A model generated the notes under the pieces. That model was not told the origin of the DNA. It searched no databases and saw only the letters and a program-made list of their open reading frames with translations. From NCBI GenBank assembly GCA_015057115.1, contig SVEZ01000018.1, positions 1 through 52,481 on the forward strand: a stretch of 52,481 nt of DNA, written 5' to 3'. The number at the start of each line of letters is the position of its first letter. The stretch's first letter is position 1. Of this stretch, positions 32,863 to 41,910 are shown piece by piece. The stretch is from Lachnospiraceae bacterium. GTDB lineage: Bacteria > Bacillota > Clostridia > Lachnospirales > Lachnospiraceae. Made by a program: the position numbers and the translations under genes.

Positions 32863-33618
32863 TCATACCGTAATCAATAGAGTATCAAATCCCAGTCTTT
32901 TCAGTCGATTCTGAAGTCTTGTTGCATCCTCCAGACTATCACCGGCGGGAATTCTTACTGCATAGTAAGGCTCTTCATACGCGATCTCCGCATCAAAGCC
33001 TGCATCTTTTGCAAGCTCCGCCTGATAATCCGCATTGGATTCGTATTTAAATAATCCGATCTGTATTGCATACCCCTTTTCCTGTAACGGAACGCTCTCC
33101 ATAATTCCCGTGGCTATTGCGTTTGCTATCTCCTCAAACTTACTGTCAAACAGCTGATTATCCACATCGGAATTAACAAATCCAACCTCCATCAGCACCG
33201 CCGGCATATTAGTCTTACGAAGCACCACAAGATTCGGTCTTGCCTCTATTCCAAGGTTTTGAAACCCTACTGTCTCCAGCTCCTTGTTTACGCTCTTTGC
33301 AATTCCATTTGTCACAAGATCCGACTCCGAGAAAACCAACCCCTCTACCCCATGGTAAGCATTGGGCATAGGTCCCGAATTTCTGTGGAAAGAAATAAAG
33401 TAATCCGCCTTCGACTGATTGGCAATCTGCGCTTTTTCAAAAGGGGACTGGTAAATATCTGTAGTTCTGGTGTAAACCACCTCATAACCCCCATCACTTA
33501 AAATCTTCCCCACTGCAAGTGTTAATTTTAACGCATCTTCCTTCTCGCTTCTTCCCTGATAGGACGCGCCAAAATCATAGCCGCCATGTCCGGCATCCAG
33601 CACAATTGTTGTCGACAT
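32863..33618 (-). CDS. N-acetylmuramoyl-L-alanine amidase with SPOR domain, CwlC-like
   Basis: The 251-residue protein has an Amidase_3 zinc hydrolase (TIVLDAGHGGYDFGA, SFHRNSG, and the glutamate in LMEVGFVNSDVDN) and a C-terminal SPOR-like domain (about 180-251, YAIQIGLFKYESNADYQ). There is no signal peptide. Length and layout match CwlC of Bacillus, which acts late in sporulation to lyse the mother cell, so I suggest the same. ATG at 33618 is picked because GGAG lies seven bases upstream. A terminator-like palindrome lies upstream. Confidence 0.85.
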   Translation of the reverse strand: MSTTIVLDAGHGGYDFGASYQGRSEKEDALKLTLAVGKILSDGGYEVVYTRTTDIYQSPFEKAQIANQSKADYFISFHRNSGPMPNAYHGVEGLVFSESDLVTNGIAKSVNKELETVGFQNLGIEARPNLVVLRKTNMPAVLMEVGFVNSDVDNQLFDSKFEEIANAIATGIMESVPLQEKGYAIQIGLFKYESNADYQAELAKDAGFDAEIAYEEPYYAVRIPAGDSLEDATRLQNRLKRLGFDTLLITV

Positions 33619-33677
33619 GTTTTTCTCCATACGCTTTTTCTTTAGTATATGACGGTATATAGATACTGTTACAACCA

Positions 33678-33705
33678 AAAAGGAGATGGCATGCCATCTC
33701 CTTTT
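33678..33705. terminator. Perfect 28-base palindrome upstream of the amidase gene
   Basis: The sequence 33678-33705 is a perfect palindrome with core AGATGGCATGCCATCT and flanking AAAAGG/CCTTTT. A loop-free stem of 12 or more bases with T at the end is possible in either direction. It may be a second stop for gdhA transcripts or a protein-binding site. Confidence 0.55.
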
Positions 33706-33713
33706 GCTACACA

Positions 33714-33756
33714 TAAAAGAGCTATGCCGTTATTCCCCCAATACCGGCATAGCTCT
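33714..33756 (-). terminator. Terminator after gdhA
   Basis: On the minus strand AGAGCTATGCCG and CGGCATAGCTCT (33756-33745 with 33729-33718) form a twelve-base stem followed by TTTATG. Confidence 0.8.
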
Positions 33757-33800
33757 GATTATACTTCATTTATGCAGTCTCTTTCGAGCCTATCTTCTCC

Positions 33801-35153
33801 TTAGACAATACCCTGCTCTAACATAGCGTCAGCAACCTTCTGGAATCCAGCAAGGTTAGCACCTGCTACGTAGTTACCAGCACAACCATATTTCTCAGCT
33901 GCATTCTTACAGTTCTGGAAGATACCTCTCATGATTGGCTGAAGTCTTGCATCAACTTCTTCTGTTGTCCATGGTAAGTGCTCAGCGTTCTGAGTCATCT
34001 CTAAGGATGAACATGCTACACCACCAGCGTTAACAGCCTTGGAAGCCTGCATGATGATTCCGTTTTCCTGTAAGTATTTCATAGCTTCGTTTGTTGTTGG
34101 CATGTTGGAAACTTCGATAACGTCCTTAGCAGTTCCTTCAGCAACGATAGCCTTAGCTTCTTCGATGCGGATTTCGTTCTGCATAGCACATGGCATATAA
34201 ATGTCAGCCTTAACTTTACCGAATGGTCTCTCACCAGCTACGAACTTAGCATTTGGATATTTCTCTAAGTACATCTTAGCTTCATTTCTGTTGGAAGCAC
34301 GCATTTCAAGTAAGAATGCGATCTTATCTTCAGTATTGATACCTTCCTCATCATATACATATCCGTCTGGTCCGGAAATGGTTACAGGAATAGCACCATA
34401 CTCTGTTAACTTCTTACATACGCCCCATGCAACGTTACCAAATCCGGTAACAGATACTTTCTTGCCCTTTAAGCTTCCGCCTGTGGACTTGAAGTACTCA
34501 TCTGCATAGTAAACAGCGCCGTATCCGGTTGCTTCTGGACGTCCTAAAGATCCACCATAGGAAAGTCCCTTTCCGGATAATGCACCAGCTTCATATCTTC
34601 CGGTGATTCTCTTGAACTGACCATAGAGGAAGCCGATTTCTCTTCCGCCTACACCCATATCACCAGCTGGGCAGTCTACATCAATACCGATATATCTATA
34701 TAATTCTGTCATGAAGGACTGGCAGAATCTCATAACTTCTGCATCAGATTTACCCTTAGGATCGAAGTCAGCTCCACCTTTACCTCCACCGATTGGAAGT
34801 CCTGTTAAGGAGTTCTTGAATGTCTGCTCAAATCCTAAGAATTTGATAATGCTTAAGTTAACGTTTGGCTGGAAACGAAGTCCACCCTTGTACGGTCCAA
34901 TAGCACTGTTGAACTGTACACGATAACCTCTGTTGATCTGTACCTTACCGTTATCATCTACCCAAGGTACACGGAACATATGAACCTTCTCCGGCTCAAC
35001 CATACGCTCTAAAATAGCTGCTTTCTCGTATTTGTCATCGTTATCAACGATTGGACGAAGAGAATTTAATACTTCTTCTACTGTCTGGAGAAACTCCGGT
35101 TCATTTGCGTTCTTTGCTTTAGTCGCTTCTAAGACTCTGTCTACATATGACAT
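33801..35153 (-). CDS. gdhA: NADP-specific glutamate dehydrogenase
   Basis: The 450-residue enzyme makes glutamate from 2-oxoglutarate and ammonia. Signature segments are GLRFQPNVNLSIIKFLGFEQ (substrate-binding), the catalytic lysine region PIGGGKGGADFDPKGKS, DCPAGDMGVGGREIGF, and the Rossmann dinucleotide site VTGFGNVAWG. Length is that of the hexameric type. ATG at 35153 is chosen for the AAGGGGG upstream. The promoter is a single -35/-10 pair with a 65-base leader. Possible alternative is the NAD type, but motif and length fit gdhA best. Confidence 0.95.
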   Translation of the reverse strand: MSYVDRVLEATKAKNANEPEFLQTVEEVLNSLRPIVDNDDKYEKAAILERMVEPEKVHMFRVPWVDDNGKVQINRGYRVQFNSAIGPYKGGLRFQPNVNLSIIKFLGFEQTFKNSLTGLPIGGGKGGADFDPKGKSDAEVMRFCQSFMTELYRYIGIDVDCPAGDMGVGGREIGFLYGQFKRITGRYEAGALSGKGLSYGGSLGRPEATGYGAVYYADEYFKSTGGSLKGKKVSVTGFGNVAWGVCKKLTEYGAIPVTISGPDGYVYDEEGINTEDKIAFLLEMRASNRNEAKMYLEKYPNAKFVAGERPFGKVKADIYMPCAMQNEIRIEEAKAIVAEGTAKDVIEVSNMPTTNEAMKYLQENGIIMQASKAVNAGGVACSSLEMTQNAEHLPWTTEEVDARLQPIMRGIFQNCKNAAEKYGCAGNYVAGANLAGFQKVADAMLEQGIV

Positions 35154-35227
35154 CTTACATGTCCCCCTTAATTTTATAAATATTACTACGCCTGTCACAT
35201 TTTGTTCAGGCTTTGCTGTCGTATTTC

Positions 35228-35256
35228 ATTATAAATTAGGCCAACTCTTTTTTCAA
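35228..35256 (-). promoter_or_regulatory. Promoter of gdhA
   Basis: TTGAAA (35256-35251), 17 bases, TATAAT (35233-35228) on the minus strand. Confidence 0.8.
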
Positions 35257-35319
35257 CCTCCGAACCGTTGTTGAAATTTACAAAGTTTCCGAACACTTTT
35301 TGGTCATATTTTTTTCACT

Positions 35320-35949
35320 TTATTCCTCTACTCCGATAGTGCGGTGACAACGCACGATACTGCGAATTCCATTATATAGGTAAGGTTTAATCTCCTCCAT
35401 GCCCACCGGCTCATCATAGAGGATACAACTGTAGATGGTGGAACTTACCAATTCAATAATCAGGAAGATCATGATCTCCGGATCTTTCAACTGATAATTG
35501 GCATTTGCAATCATATTCTCAAAGAGTTTATAAAAATCCACATCTTCTTCCATTCTGTTATTTAACAATGCAAATTTGAAATATCCCCAACTCAGATTCT
35601 TCGATATAAATGACAAAAGACGCTTGTCCGCCACCAACTCATTGATAATATGATCGATGATGGTAATCATCTGCTCCTCAAAGTCCATCTGTTTCCATTC
35701 CTCGGAGTCCTCATCCAATTTCTCCGTGGCTTTTTCAAACAGCTTGCTGGCTTCGTGCGCAATCAGGATATTTCGTAAATCGATTTTATCCTTAAAATAA
35801 AGATAAAACGTTCCCTTCGCCACTCCCGCTTTTTTTGCAATGTCTGCAATGGAAGTGTCCTGTAATCCCTTTGACAGAAAAAGTTCCAACGCATTTTCCA
35901 AAAGCGCTTCTTTTTTCTGTTTTTTATTCTCCTGAACTTTTCCGCCCAT
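35320..35949 (-). CDS. TetR/AcrR family regulator of the MmpL-type operon
   Basis: The 209-residue protein has an N-terminal TetR helix-turn-helix (about 13-60, TSIADIAKKAGVAKGTFYLYFKDK) and a helical ligand domain. ATG at 35949 is chosen for AGGAGG seven bases upstream. It is divergent from the MmpL-type transporter, and three 13-base palindromes (listed) sit in the shared region: one over its own -35 and two at the transporter promoter. It is therefore expected to repress both genes, released by an unknown ligand, possibly the exported compound. Confidence 0.85.
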   Translation of the reverse strand: MGGKVQENKKQKKEALLENALELFLSKGLQDTSIADIAKKAGVAKGTFYLYFKDKIDLRNILIAHEASKLFEKATEKLDEDSEEWKQMDFEEQMITIIDHIINELVADKRLLSFISKNLSWGYFKFALLNNRMEEDVDFYKLFENMIANANYQLKDPEIMIFLIIELVSSTIYSCILYDEPVGMEEIKPYLYNGIRSIVRCHRTIGVEE

Positions 35950-36034
35950 AACCATTCCTCCTTTGTACAATATGTGTTGGTGCGGCTACCCTGTTCATCC
36001 TGTTTTCGCCCCATTTTTTACTTTCTCACAGTGA

Positions 36035-36145
36035 AGTTTAGCAAAAAACTGACCATCCGTCAATTATTTTTTGAAATTTTTGCAAAAGCTATTGACCAAC
36101 GGTCATTTTTATGTTATAACGTATTCTGTAAATGACCGGTGGTCA
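36035..36145. promoter_or_regulatory. Divergent promoters with three TetR-type operators
   Basis: Operators are TGACCATCCGTCA (36050-36062), TGACCAACGGTCA (36093-36105) and TGACCGGTGGTCA (36133-36145); all fit TGACC-N3-GGTCA, the first with one mismatch. The MmpL promoter is TTGACC (36092-36097), 17 bases, TATAAC (36115-36120), so operator 2 overlaps its -35 and operator 3 lies just after the start. The tetR promoter is TTGACG (36063-36058), 17 bases, TAAACT (36040-36035), overlapped by operator 1. Confidence 0.8.
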
Positions 36146-36182
36146 GTTTGGCCGGTAAATACATTATAAAGGAGCGAAAAAC

Positions 36183-38288
36183 ATGAACAAATTCGGAAAA
36201 GCAATCGTTAAGCTCAGAATCCCCATTTTACTGCTTGGATTACTACTTGTAATTCCATCAGCCATTGGTTTTCTGAACACGAGAGTCAACTATGATATCC
36301 TTTCATATTTACCGAAAGATATCGAAACCATGAAGGGACAGGACATTCTGGTAGACGAATTCGGAACCGGAGCCTTTTCCCTGGTCGTTGTAAACGGCAT
36401 GGAAGACAAAGACGTGGCAGCCGTTAAAGAAAAGCTGGAAAAGGTTGATCACGTATCCAAAGTTGTATGGTATGACAGCTTCTTAGATCTGTCTGTTCCA
36501 ATCACCGCCCTCCCCCAGAAGGTGCAGGATCTTTTTATGACAGAAGATTCCACCCTGATGGCGGTAATTTTTGACGATGCAACCAGTGCCGATTCCACAA
36601 TGCATGCCATTGAAGAGGTTAAGAAGGTTGCCGGTAAGCAGTGCTTATTCTCCGGAATGAGTGCCGTGGTAACCGACACGAAAAACCTTTCCGATCAGGA
36701 GGTTCCAATTTACGTTATTTTAGCCGTTATCTGTACCATTATCGTACTTGGTTTAACCATGGATTCCTTCCTGGCACCGTTCCTCTTCCTATTAAGTATT
36801 GGAATGGCAATTATATATAACTTAGGAAGTAACTTCTTCTTTGATGATATTTCCTACATTACCAAAGCCCTTGCGGCAGTACTTCAGTTGGGAGTAACTT
36901 TAGACTACTCCATTTTCCTGTGGCACTCCTATCAGGAACAGCAGGGCAAAACTGAAAACCATCTGGACGCTATGGCAAATGCCATTAATGAGACCTTAGT
37001 CAGCGTAACCGGAAGTTCTATTACTACAGTAGCCGGTTTCATTGCTCTTTGCTTCATGAGCTTTACCTTAGGTCTTGACCTGGGTGTAGTTATGGCAAAA
37101 GGAGTTCTTATCGGAGTTATCTGCTGTGTAACGGTTTTACCATCCCTGATGCTTGCCTTTGACAAAGCACTTGCACATACTACTCATAAGAAGCTGCTTC
37201 CGTCACTGGAGCGCCCTATGAAATTCGTTAATAAGCATTACATTGCTTTGGCTGTTATCTTCCTGGTATTATTGTTCCCGGCAATTTACGGAAACAACCA
37301 TACTCCAGTTTATTACAACTTAGACTCCGACCTTCCGAAGGATTTGGATTCTATCGTTGCTAACACCGCCTTGGAAGAAAAATACAATATGAACACCGTG
37401 GAAATGGTTCTGGTAGATAAAAACCTTCCGGAATCCAGCATCTTCGGTATGACGGATCAGATTAAAGAATTAAAGGGAATCAAAGAGGTTGTCAGTCTGG
37501 AATCCTTAACGGGAGCCAATATTCCAACCATGATGATTCCGGAAAAAATCACCAAGATTTTTAAATCCGACAAAGCAAACAGCAAGTACGAAATGTTCCT
37601 TATTGTATCCGAGTACAAGGTTGCTACGGATGATGTCAACAAACAGTGTGAGAAGATTGACAAGATTATTAAATCCTACGACAAGAACGCAATGCTGGTT
37701 GGTGAAGCCCCTTGTACCAAGGACTTAATCAAGATTACTGCCCACGATTTTGCAGTAGTCAGCGCAGTATCCATTATTGCTGTATTCGTAATCATCGCTT
37801 TGGTGCTCCGCTCTATCTCACTGCCGATTATTCTGGTAAGTGTTATTGAGTTTGCGATTTTTGTAAACATGGGTATTCCATTTTACATGAACACCAAGGT
37901 TCCGTTCATTGCTTCCGTAGTAATCGGAACCATCCAGTTAGGAGCTACCGTAGACTACGCAATCCTAATGACTACTCGTTATAAGAAGGAACGTATTTCC
38001 GGTATGAGTAAAAAAGAAGCGGTTAGCATCGCACATGTAACCAGTGCCGAATCCGTTCTGGTAAGTGCCTTAAGCTTCTTTGCTGCAACCTTTGGTGTTG
38101 GTCTTTACTCAAAGATCGATATGATCAGTTCCTTATGTACATTGATGTCCCGCGGTGCCATCATCAGTATGTTTACCGTACTTTTGGTACTGCCGTCCAT
38201 GCTGATCATTTTTGACAAGATCATCATTCACACAAGCCTTGGCTTCAAGCCGGCCATTGAGTATGACAAAGCACACAAAGCAAACTAA
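36183..38288 (+). CDS. MmpL-type RND transporter
   Basis: The 701-residue protein has twelve predicted helices in two halves and two outer loops. The proton-relay DY motifs are in GVTLDYSIFLWHSYQ near residue 240 and GATVDYAILMTTRYKK near residue 590. This is the MMPL class of RND pumps, which in Gram-positive bacteria move lipids or drugs. AAGGAG precedes the ATG. It leads an operon with the lipoprotein gene 25 bases on, and is repressed by the TetR protein. The substrate is unknown. Confidence 0.88.
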   Translation: MNKFGKAIVKLRIPILLLGLLLVIPSAIGFLNTRVNYDILSYLPKDIETMKGQDILVDEFGTGAFSLVVVNGMEDKDVAAVKEKLEKVDHVSKVVWYDSFLDLSVPITALPQKVQDLFMTEDSTLMAVIFDDATSADSTMHAIEEVKKVAGKQCLFSGMSAVVTDTKNLSDQEVPIYVILAVICTIIVLGLTMDSFLAPFLFLLSIGMAIIYNLGSNFFFDDISYITKALAAVLQLGVTLDYSIFLWHSYQEQQGKTENHLDAMANAINETLVSVTGSSITTVAGFIALCFMSFTLGLDLGVVMAKGVLIGVICCVTVLPSLMLAFDKALAHTTHKKLLPSLERPMKFVNKHYIALAVIFLVLLFPAIYGNNHTPVYYNLDSDLPKDLDSIVANTALEEKYNMNTVEMVLVDKNLPESSIFGMTDQIKELKGIKEVVSLESLTGANIPTMMIPEKITKIFKSDKANSKYEMFLIVSEYKVATDDVNKQCEKIDKIIKSYDKNAMLVGEAPCTKDLIKITAHDFAVVSAVSIIAVFVIIALVLRSISLPIILVSVIEFAIFVNMGIPFYMNTKVPFIASVVIGTIQLGATVDYAILMTTRYKKERISGMSKKEAVSIAHVTSAESVLVSALSFFAATFGVGLYSKIDMISSLCTLMSRGAIISMFTVLLVLPSMLIIFDKIIIHTSLGFKPAIEYDKAHKAN

Positions 38289-38313
38289 TACCTAACAGGA
38301 AAGGAAGATTATC

Positions 38314-40455
38314 ATGAGAAATAGATCCATTAAATTATCTAAAAAACTTGCAACCATCATCCTATGCGCTACCATGACCTGCACCGCTTTTACCGGATGC
38401 AGCATGGGAAATAACGACAGCAAGGAAGAAACCAAGCAGGAGACCGAGGCTAAGACCTCTGAAACCGAAAGCGACGAGGAAGAGGAGACCAAAACCAAGA
38501 TTCCGGCTGAAGGAAGCGGAACCGCACAGAAATCCGAAACCGTATACGTAACCGCAGATGCAACCGGTAAAGTAAAAGAGATTACCGTATCTGACTGGTT
38601 AAAAAATAAAGACAACTACGAAACCATCAATGATGTAACCAACCTGGATGACGTAAAAGTCATCAAAGGTGCAGAGGATCTTGGTCAGAGCGGACAGGAT
38701 CTTACCATTCCGGCTGACGGAAATGACGTTTACTACCGCGGAACCCTTCCGGCAACCACTACCCTTCCGGTTTCCGTAAACATCAAGTACACACTGGATG
38801 ACAAGGAAATCAGCGCAGAAGAAGTAGAAGGTGCTACCGGTCATTTGGGTGTTCACATTGAATATACCAACAACTCCACCTACACTGCAAAGGTAGATGG
38901 TAAAAAGAAAGAAATTCACGTACCGTTTATGGCAGCTACCATGATGGTAGTTCCTTCCGACAAAATAAATCACGCTGAAATCGAGCATGGTAAAATTGTG
39001 GAAAACGGCGACACCAACGTATTTTTAGGCTACGGCTTCCCGGGCATCAACGAAAGCTTCGGTTTGGAAGACGGCGGAATTTTCACCGACACAGTTGATT
39101 TCGAAGCAGATGTGGAAAACTTCTCTTCCGATATGATGATGACCTTTGTTACCAGCGAGCCATTTGCTTCTGACGACTTAAAGGATGCCGTTGATTTTGA
39201 AACCGTATCCGATTCCATCAAAGAAGCCGCAGACATCGAAATCAAAGATGTTAACGATGTTCACTCCATCGAAGATTTGGAGAGTGTCGTAAAGAAATTA
39301 AACAGCTCTTTAAATAAATTAAGCAAGGGTGCTAAGAAATTAAATAAGGGTACCAACGATTTGAAGAAGGGTACCAAGGATCTTCAGAAAGGAGCCAAAG
39401 ACCTTAGCAAAGGTGCCAAAGATCTTCAGAAAGGAACCAAACAGTTAAAGAACGGAAGCCAGAAGCTGGCAGAAGGAACCAAATCCTTAAAAACAAACTA
39501 CGCCGTATTTAACTCCAAAATTGCGGTGATGACCGACGGCATGAATGATGCCTATACCGGATCCAAGACCATTACCGACGGATTAAAGAGTGCTGCTGAC
39601 GGAAGCAAACAGCTTGCAGCGGGAGCAAAAGATTTATCTGGCGGCGCTACCAAGTTAGCAGGCGGTGTAAGCCAGATTGCAAACGGCTTATCCTCCAAAT
39701 TAAACGGTCTCGGAAACCTTACCGCACCAATCGATGCAGCAATTAAAGATACCAAGGCTCAGCAGGAAAAAGCGAAAAAAGCCATGGCAGCTGCAAAACA
39801 GGGAAGCAAGGAATACATGACAGCTTTCGCCGCTTATAATCAGGCAGAGGGTGCCATTAAAGCTTTAGAGTCCACCAAGACACAGATGGCTGCAGCAATG
39901 AAGCAGGCAAACCTGACTCAGACCTTAGAGGCCTTAACAAAAGCAAGCAAAGAATTATCCGACGGTGCTACTAAGCTCTCCGCAGGAGCAACCCAGTTTG
40001 CTACCAAGAGCAATGAGTTAAGCGTAGGTCTTGGCAAACTCTATGCAGGAAGCAATAAGTTAACCAAGGGTCTTGCAGCTCTTCCGGCAGGTGCAAAGAA
40101 ACTCTCCGGAGCATCCAACCAGATTAATCAGGGAATCGGCGCACTCTACACCGGAAGCAACGATTTGAACACAGGCGTTGGTAAGTTATATAACGGAACC
40201 GGCAAACTTTACAAAGGAACCGATAAGCTTTACAAAGGAACCGATAAGCTCTATGACGGAGCTGTAAAACTCCATGACGGAACCAACACTTTGGAAAAGA
40301 GCACTTCCAAGCTTGGCAACGGTATCAGCGGAAACCTTTCTCCACTGGTAGACACAGCAAAGGAATTAAAGAACGCTGCAAAAGCTTACACCACCTTCAC
40401 TACCTTAGCAGAAGGCGGAAAAGGTTCTGTAACCTTCGTAATCAAGACAGAGTAA
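38314..40455 (+). CDS. Lipoprotein with tandem GxxxLxxG-type repeats, partner of MmpL
   Basis: The 713-residue protein starts with a lipoprotein signal (ATIILCATMTCTAFTGCS, lipidated cysteine near 29), then an acidic linker, a beta-rich domain (about 70-300) and a long helical part (about 320-700) of short repeats such as KGTKDLQKGAKDLSKGAK and KLYKGTDKLYKGTDKLY. The repeats resemble those in YhgE/Pip-type and other MmpL-associated proteins and should form a coiled rod. It probably spans the space between membrane and wall as the pump's outer part. A terminator follows. Confidence 0.8.
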   Translation: MRNRSIKLSKKLATIILCATMTCTAFTGCSMGNNDSKEETKQETEAKTSETESDEEEETKTKIPAEGSGTAQKSETVYVTADATGKVKEITVSDWLKNKDNYETINDVTNLDDVKVIKGAEDLGQSGQDLTIPADGNDVYYRGTLPATTTLPVSVNIKYTLDDKEISAEEVEGATGHLGVHIEYTNNSTYTAKVDGKKKEIHVPFMAATMMVVPSDKINHAEIEHGKIVENGDTNVFLGYGFPGINESFGLEDGGIFTDTVDFEADVENFSSDMMMTFVTSEPFASDDLKDAVDFETVSDSIKEAADIEIKDVNDVHSIEDLESVVKKLNSSLNKLSKGAKKLNKGTNDLKKGTKDLQKGAKDLSKGAKDLQKGTKQLKNGSQKLAEGTKSLKTNYAVFNSKIAVMTDGMNDAYTGSKTITDGLKSAADGSKQLAAGAKDLSGGATKLAGGVSQIANGLSSKLNGLGNLTAPIDAAIKDTKAQQEKAKKAMAAAKQGSKEYMTAFAAYNQAEGAIKALESTKTQMAAAMKQANLTQTLEALTKASKELSDGATKLSAGATQFATKSNELSVGLGKLYAGSNKLTKGLAALPAGAKKLSGASNQINQGIGALYTGSNDLNTGVGKLYNGTGKLYKGTDKLYKGTDKLYDGAVKLHDGTNTLEKSTSKLGNGISGNLSPLVDTAKELKNAAKAYTTFTTLAEGGKGSVTFVIKTE

Positions 40456-40477
40456 TTCGACTCATGTTTTTACTCCT

Positions 40478-40512
40478 AAAAACCCCGTCAGGAATTTCCC
40501 GACGGGGTTTTT
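40478..40512 (+). terminator. Terminator after the lipoprotein gene
   Basis: AAAAACCCCGTC (40478-40489) pairs with GACGGGGTTTTT (40501-40512), followed by CTTTTT; it can also work for the gene on the other strand. Confidence 0.9.
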
Positions 40513-40543
40513 CTTTTTATCATTTTATAAATTTCGTCAACTT

Positions 40544-40810
40544 CTATCGATGCAACCAGAATTCTTTCTCGTTAATCTTCTGGGCCTCTTCAAAAATCGT
40601 ATGCATATTTTCCTTCAGATAAAACTTCAGCTGTGCCATTTCTTCCTCGGAAAAGCCATAAACCTTCTCAAAAGTACAATCCGGCACAATGCCTTCCGCA
40701 AAATGAAGCTTTCCGTCCTGTTTCCGTTCAAAGCGAACATGAACAACCTTCTGCCCTTTTTTCTTCATTACACTGGATATGGTCATGTTTACCTGTTCTT
40801 CCTGCTTCAT
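40544..40810 (-). CDS. Small hypothetical protein (88 aa)
   Basis: ATG at 40810 is chosen because AAGGAGGGCGCT lies directly upstream; a longer reading to 40900 has no ribosome site. The product is soluble and charged (VMKKKGQKVVHVRFERKQDGK, then FSEEEMAQLKFYLKENMHTIFEEAQ), with a beta start and a helical end. The sequence suggests a small DUF family of Clostridia, but I cannot name it. It is convergent with the lipoprotein gene and divergent from degV. Confidence 0.6.
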   Translation of the reverse strand: MKQEEQVNMTISSVMKKKGQKVVHVRFERKQDGKLHFAEGIVPDCTFEKVYGFSEEEMAQLKFYLKENMHTIFEEAQKINEKEFWLHR

Positions 40811-40914
40811 AGCGCCCTCCTTTGGCTGCTTCCAAACTCCATTTGGAGTTATTATATATACAAAAATCTTCGGTGTCAACGGCTTCAGACAACTTCTCAC
40901 ACTTCCGTCATAAG

Positions 40915-40943
40915 TTGCCTTTTTCTTTCCATAATGCTATACT
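40915..40943 (+). promoter_or_regulatory. Promoter of degV
   Basis: TTGCCT (40915-40920), 17 bases, TATACT (40938-40943). Confidence 0.75.
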
Positions 40944-40979
40944 ATAGTAGAATAAACTAACCAGGGGGGAAGAATTAAA

Positions 40980-41852
40980 ATGAACGATTATATGATAGTT
41001 ACAGACTCTACAACGGATCTCCCGCTATCCTATTTCAAGGAACACAACGTGCGCTTTGCCACGCTGCCATATATCATTGATGGGGAGACTTACGAAGATG
41101 ACCACCAGTTGGACGGCAAGACCTTTTACGAAAAAATGCGAAACGGTGCCCTTCCTACTACATCTCAGGTCAATCCCGACAAAGCATTAAAACTGTTCAA
41201 AGACGTAATTTCCGAAAGTGATTGTGACATCCTTTGTATCGCTTTTTCCTCCGGTCTGAGCGGCACATACAACAGTTTTCGCATGGCTGCCGAAGAATGC
41301 ATGGAAGACGACCCGGATCACAAGATTATTGTTATCGATTCCCTTGCCGCCTCCTTAGGGGAAGGCTTAATGGTTCATAAGGCCGTCTGTCTCAAGAAGC
41401 AGGGGTTAAGCCTTGAAGAAAATGCCAAATGGATTACCGAACATCGGTTAAACTTCGTCCACAACTTTACGGTAGATGATTTGTTCCATCTTCACAGAGG
41501 CGGACGCATCAGCAAGGCTACCGCCATTATCGGCTCTATTGCCAATGTGAAGCCCATACTCCACGTGGATGATGAAGGTCACCTGATTAACATCGGTAAA
41601 GTCCGAGGCCGCAAGAAAGCCTTGTCATCTTTGGTGGATTCTATGGAAAAACAAATCGGACAATACAAGAATGAAAATGATGTAATCTTTATCAGCCACG
41701 GTGATTGCGAGGAAGAAGCGAATGAAGTTGCTTCCCTGGTAACCAAACGTCTTGGCTTTAAGAACTTTTTAATTAACCCTATCAGCCCCACCATTGGCGC
41801 TCACGCCGGTCCGGGCACTATTGCCCTGTTTTATATGGGGGACTACCGTTAA
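40980..41852 (+). CDS. degV: DegV family fatty-acid-binding protein
   Basis: The 290-residue protein binds a fatty acid between two domains; in Gram-positive bacteria such FakB-like proteins present fatty acids to a kinase. Hallmarks are VTDSTTDLPLSYF at the start, TSQVNPD, SSGLSGTYNSF, and the C-terminal HAGPGTIALFYMG. AGGGGGGAAGAATTAAA precedes the ATG. It is transcribed alone between promoter and terminator. No fakA is near. Whether it is FakB-type in function cannot be judged here. Confidence 0.9.
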   Translation: MNDYMIVTDSTTDLPLSYFKEHNVRFATLPYIIDGETYEDDHQLDGKTFYEKMRNGALPTTSQVNPDKALKLFKDVISESDCDILCIAFSSGLSGTYNSFRMAAEECMEDDPDHKIIVIDSLAASLGEGLMVHKAVCLKKQGLSLEENAKWITEHRLNFVHNFTVDDLFHLHRGGRISKATAIIGSIANVKPILHVDDEGHLINIGKVRGRKKALSSLVDSMEKQIGQYKNENDVIFISHGDCEEEANEVASLVTKRLGFKNFLINPISPTIGAHAGPGTIALFYMGDYR

Positions 41853-41871
41853 CCTTTTATTTCAGCTTTTA

Positions 41872-41905
41872 AAAGGCGGAGCACGTAGGCTCCGCCTTTG
41901 TTATA
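41872..41905. terminator. Terminator between degV and the ABC permease gene
   Basis: AAAGGCGGAGC (41872-41882) and GCTCCGCCTTT (41889-41899) form an eleven-base stem with a six-base loop, T-rich on both strands, serving both convergent genes. Confidence 0.85.
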
Positions 41906-41910
41906 TCCTT

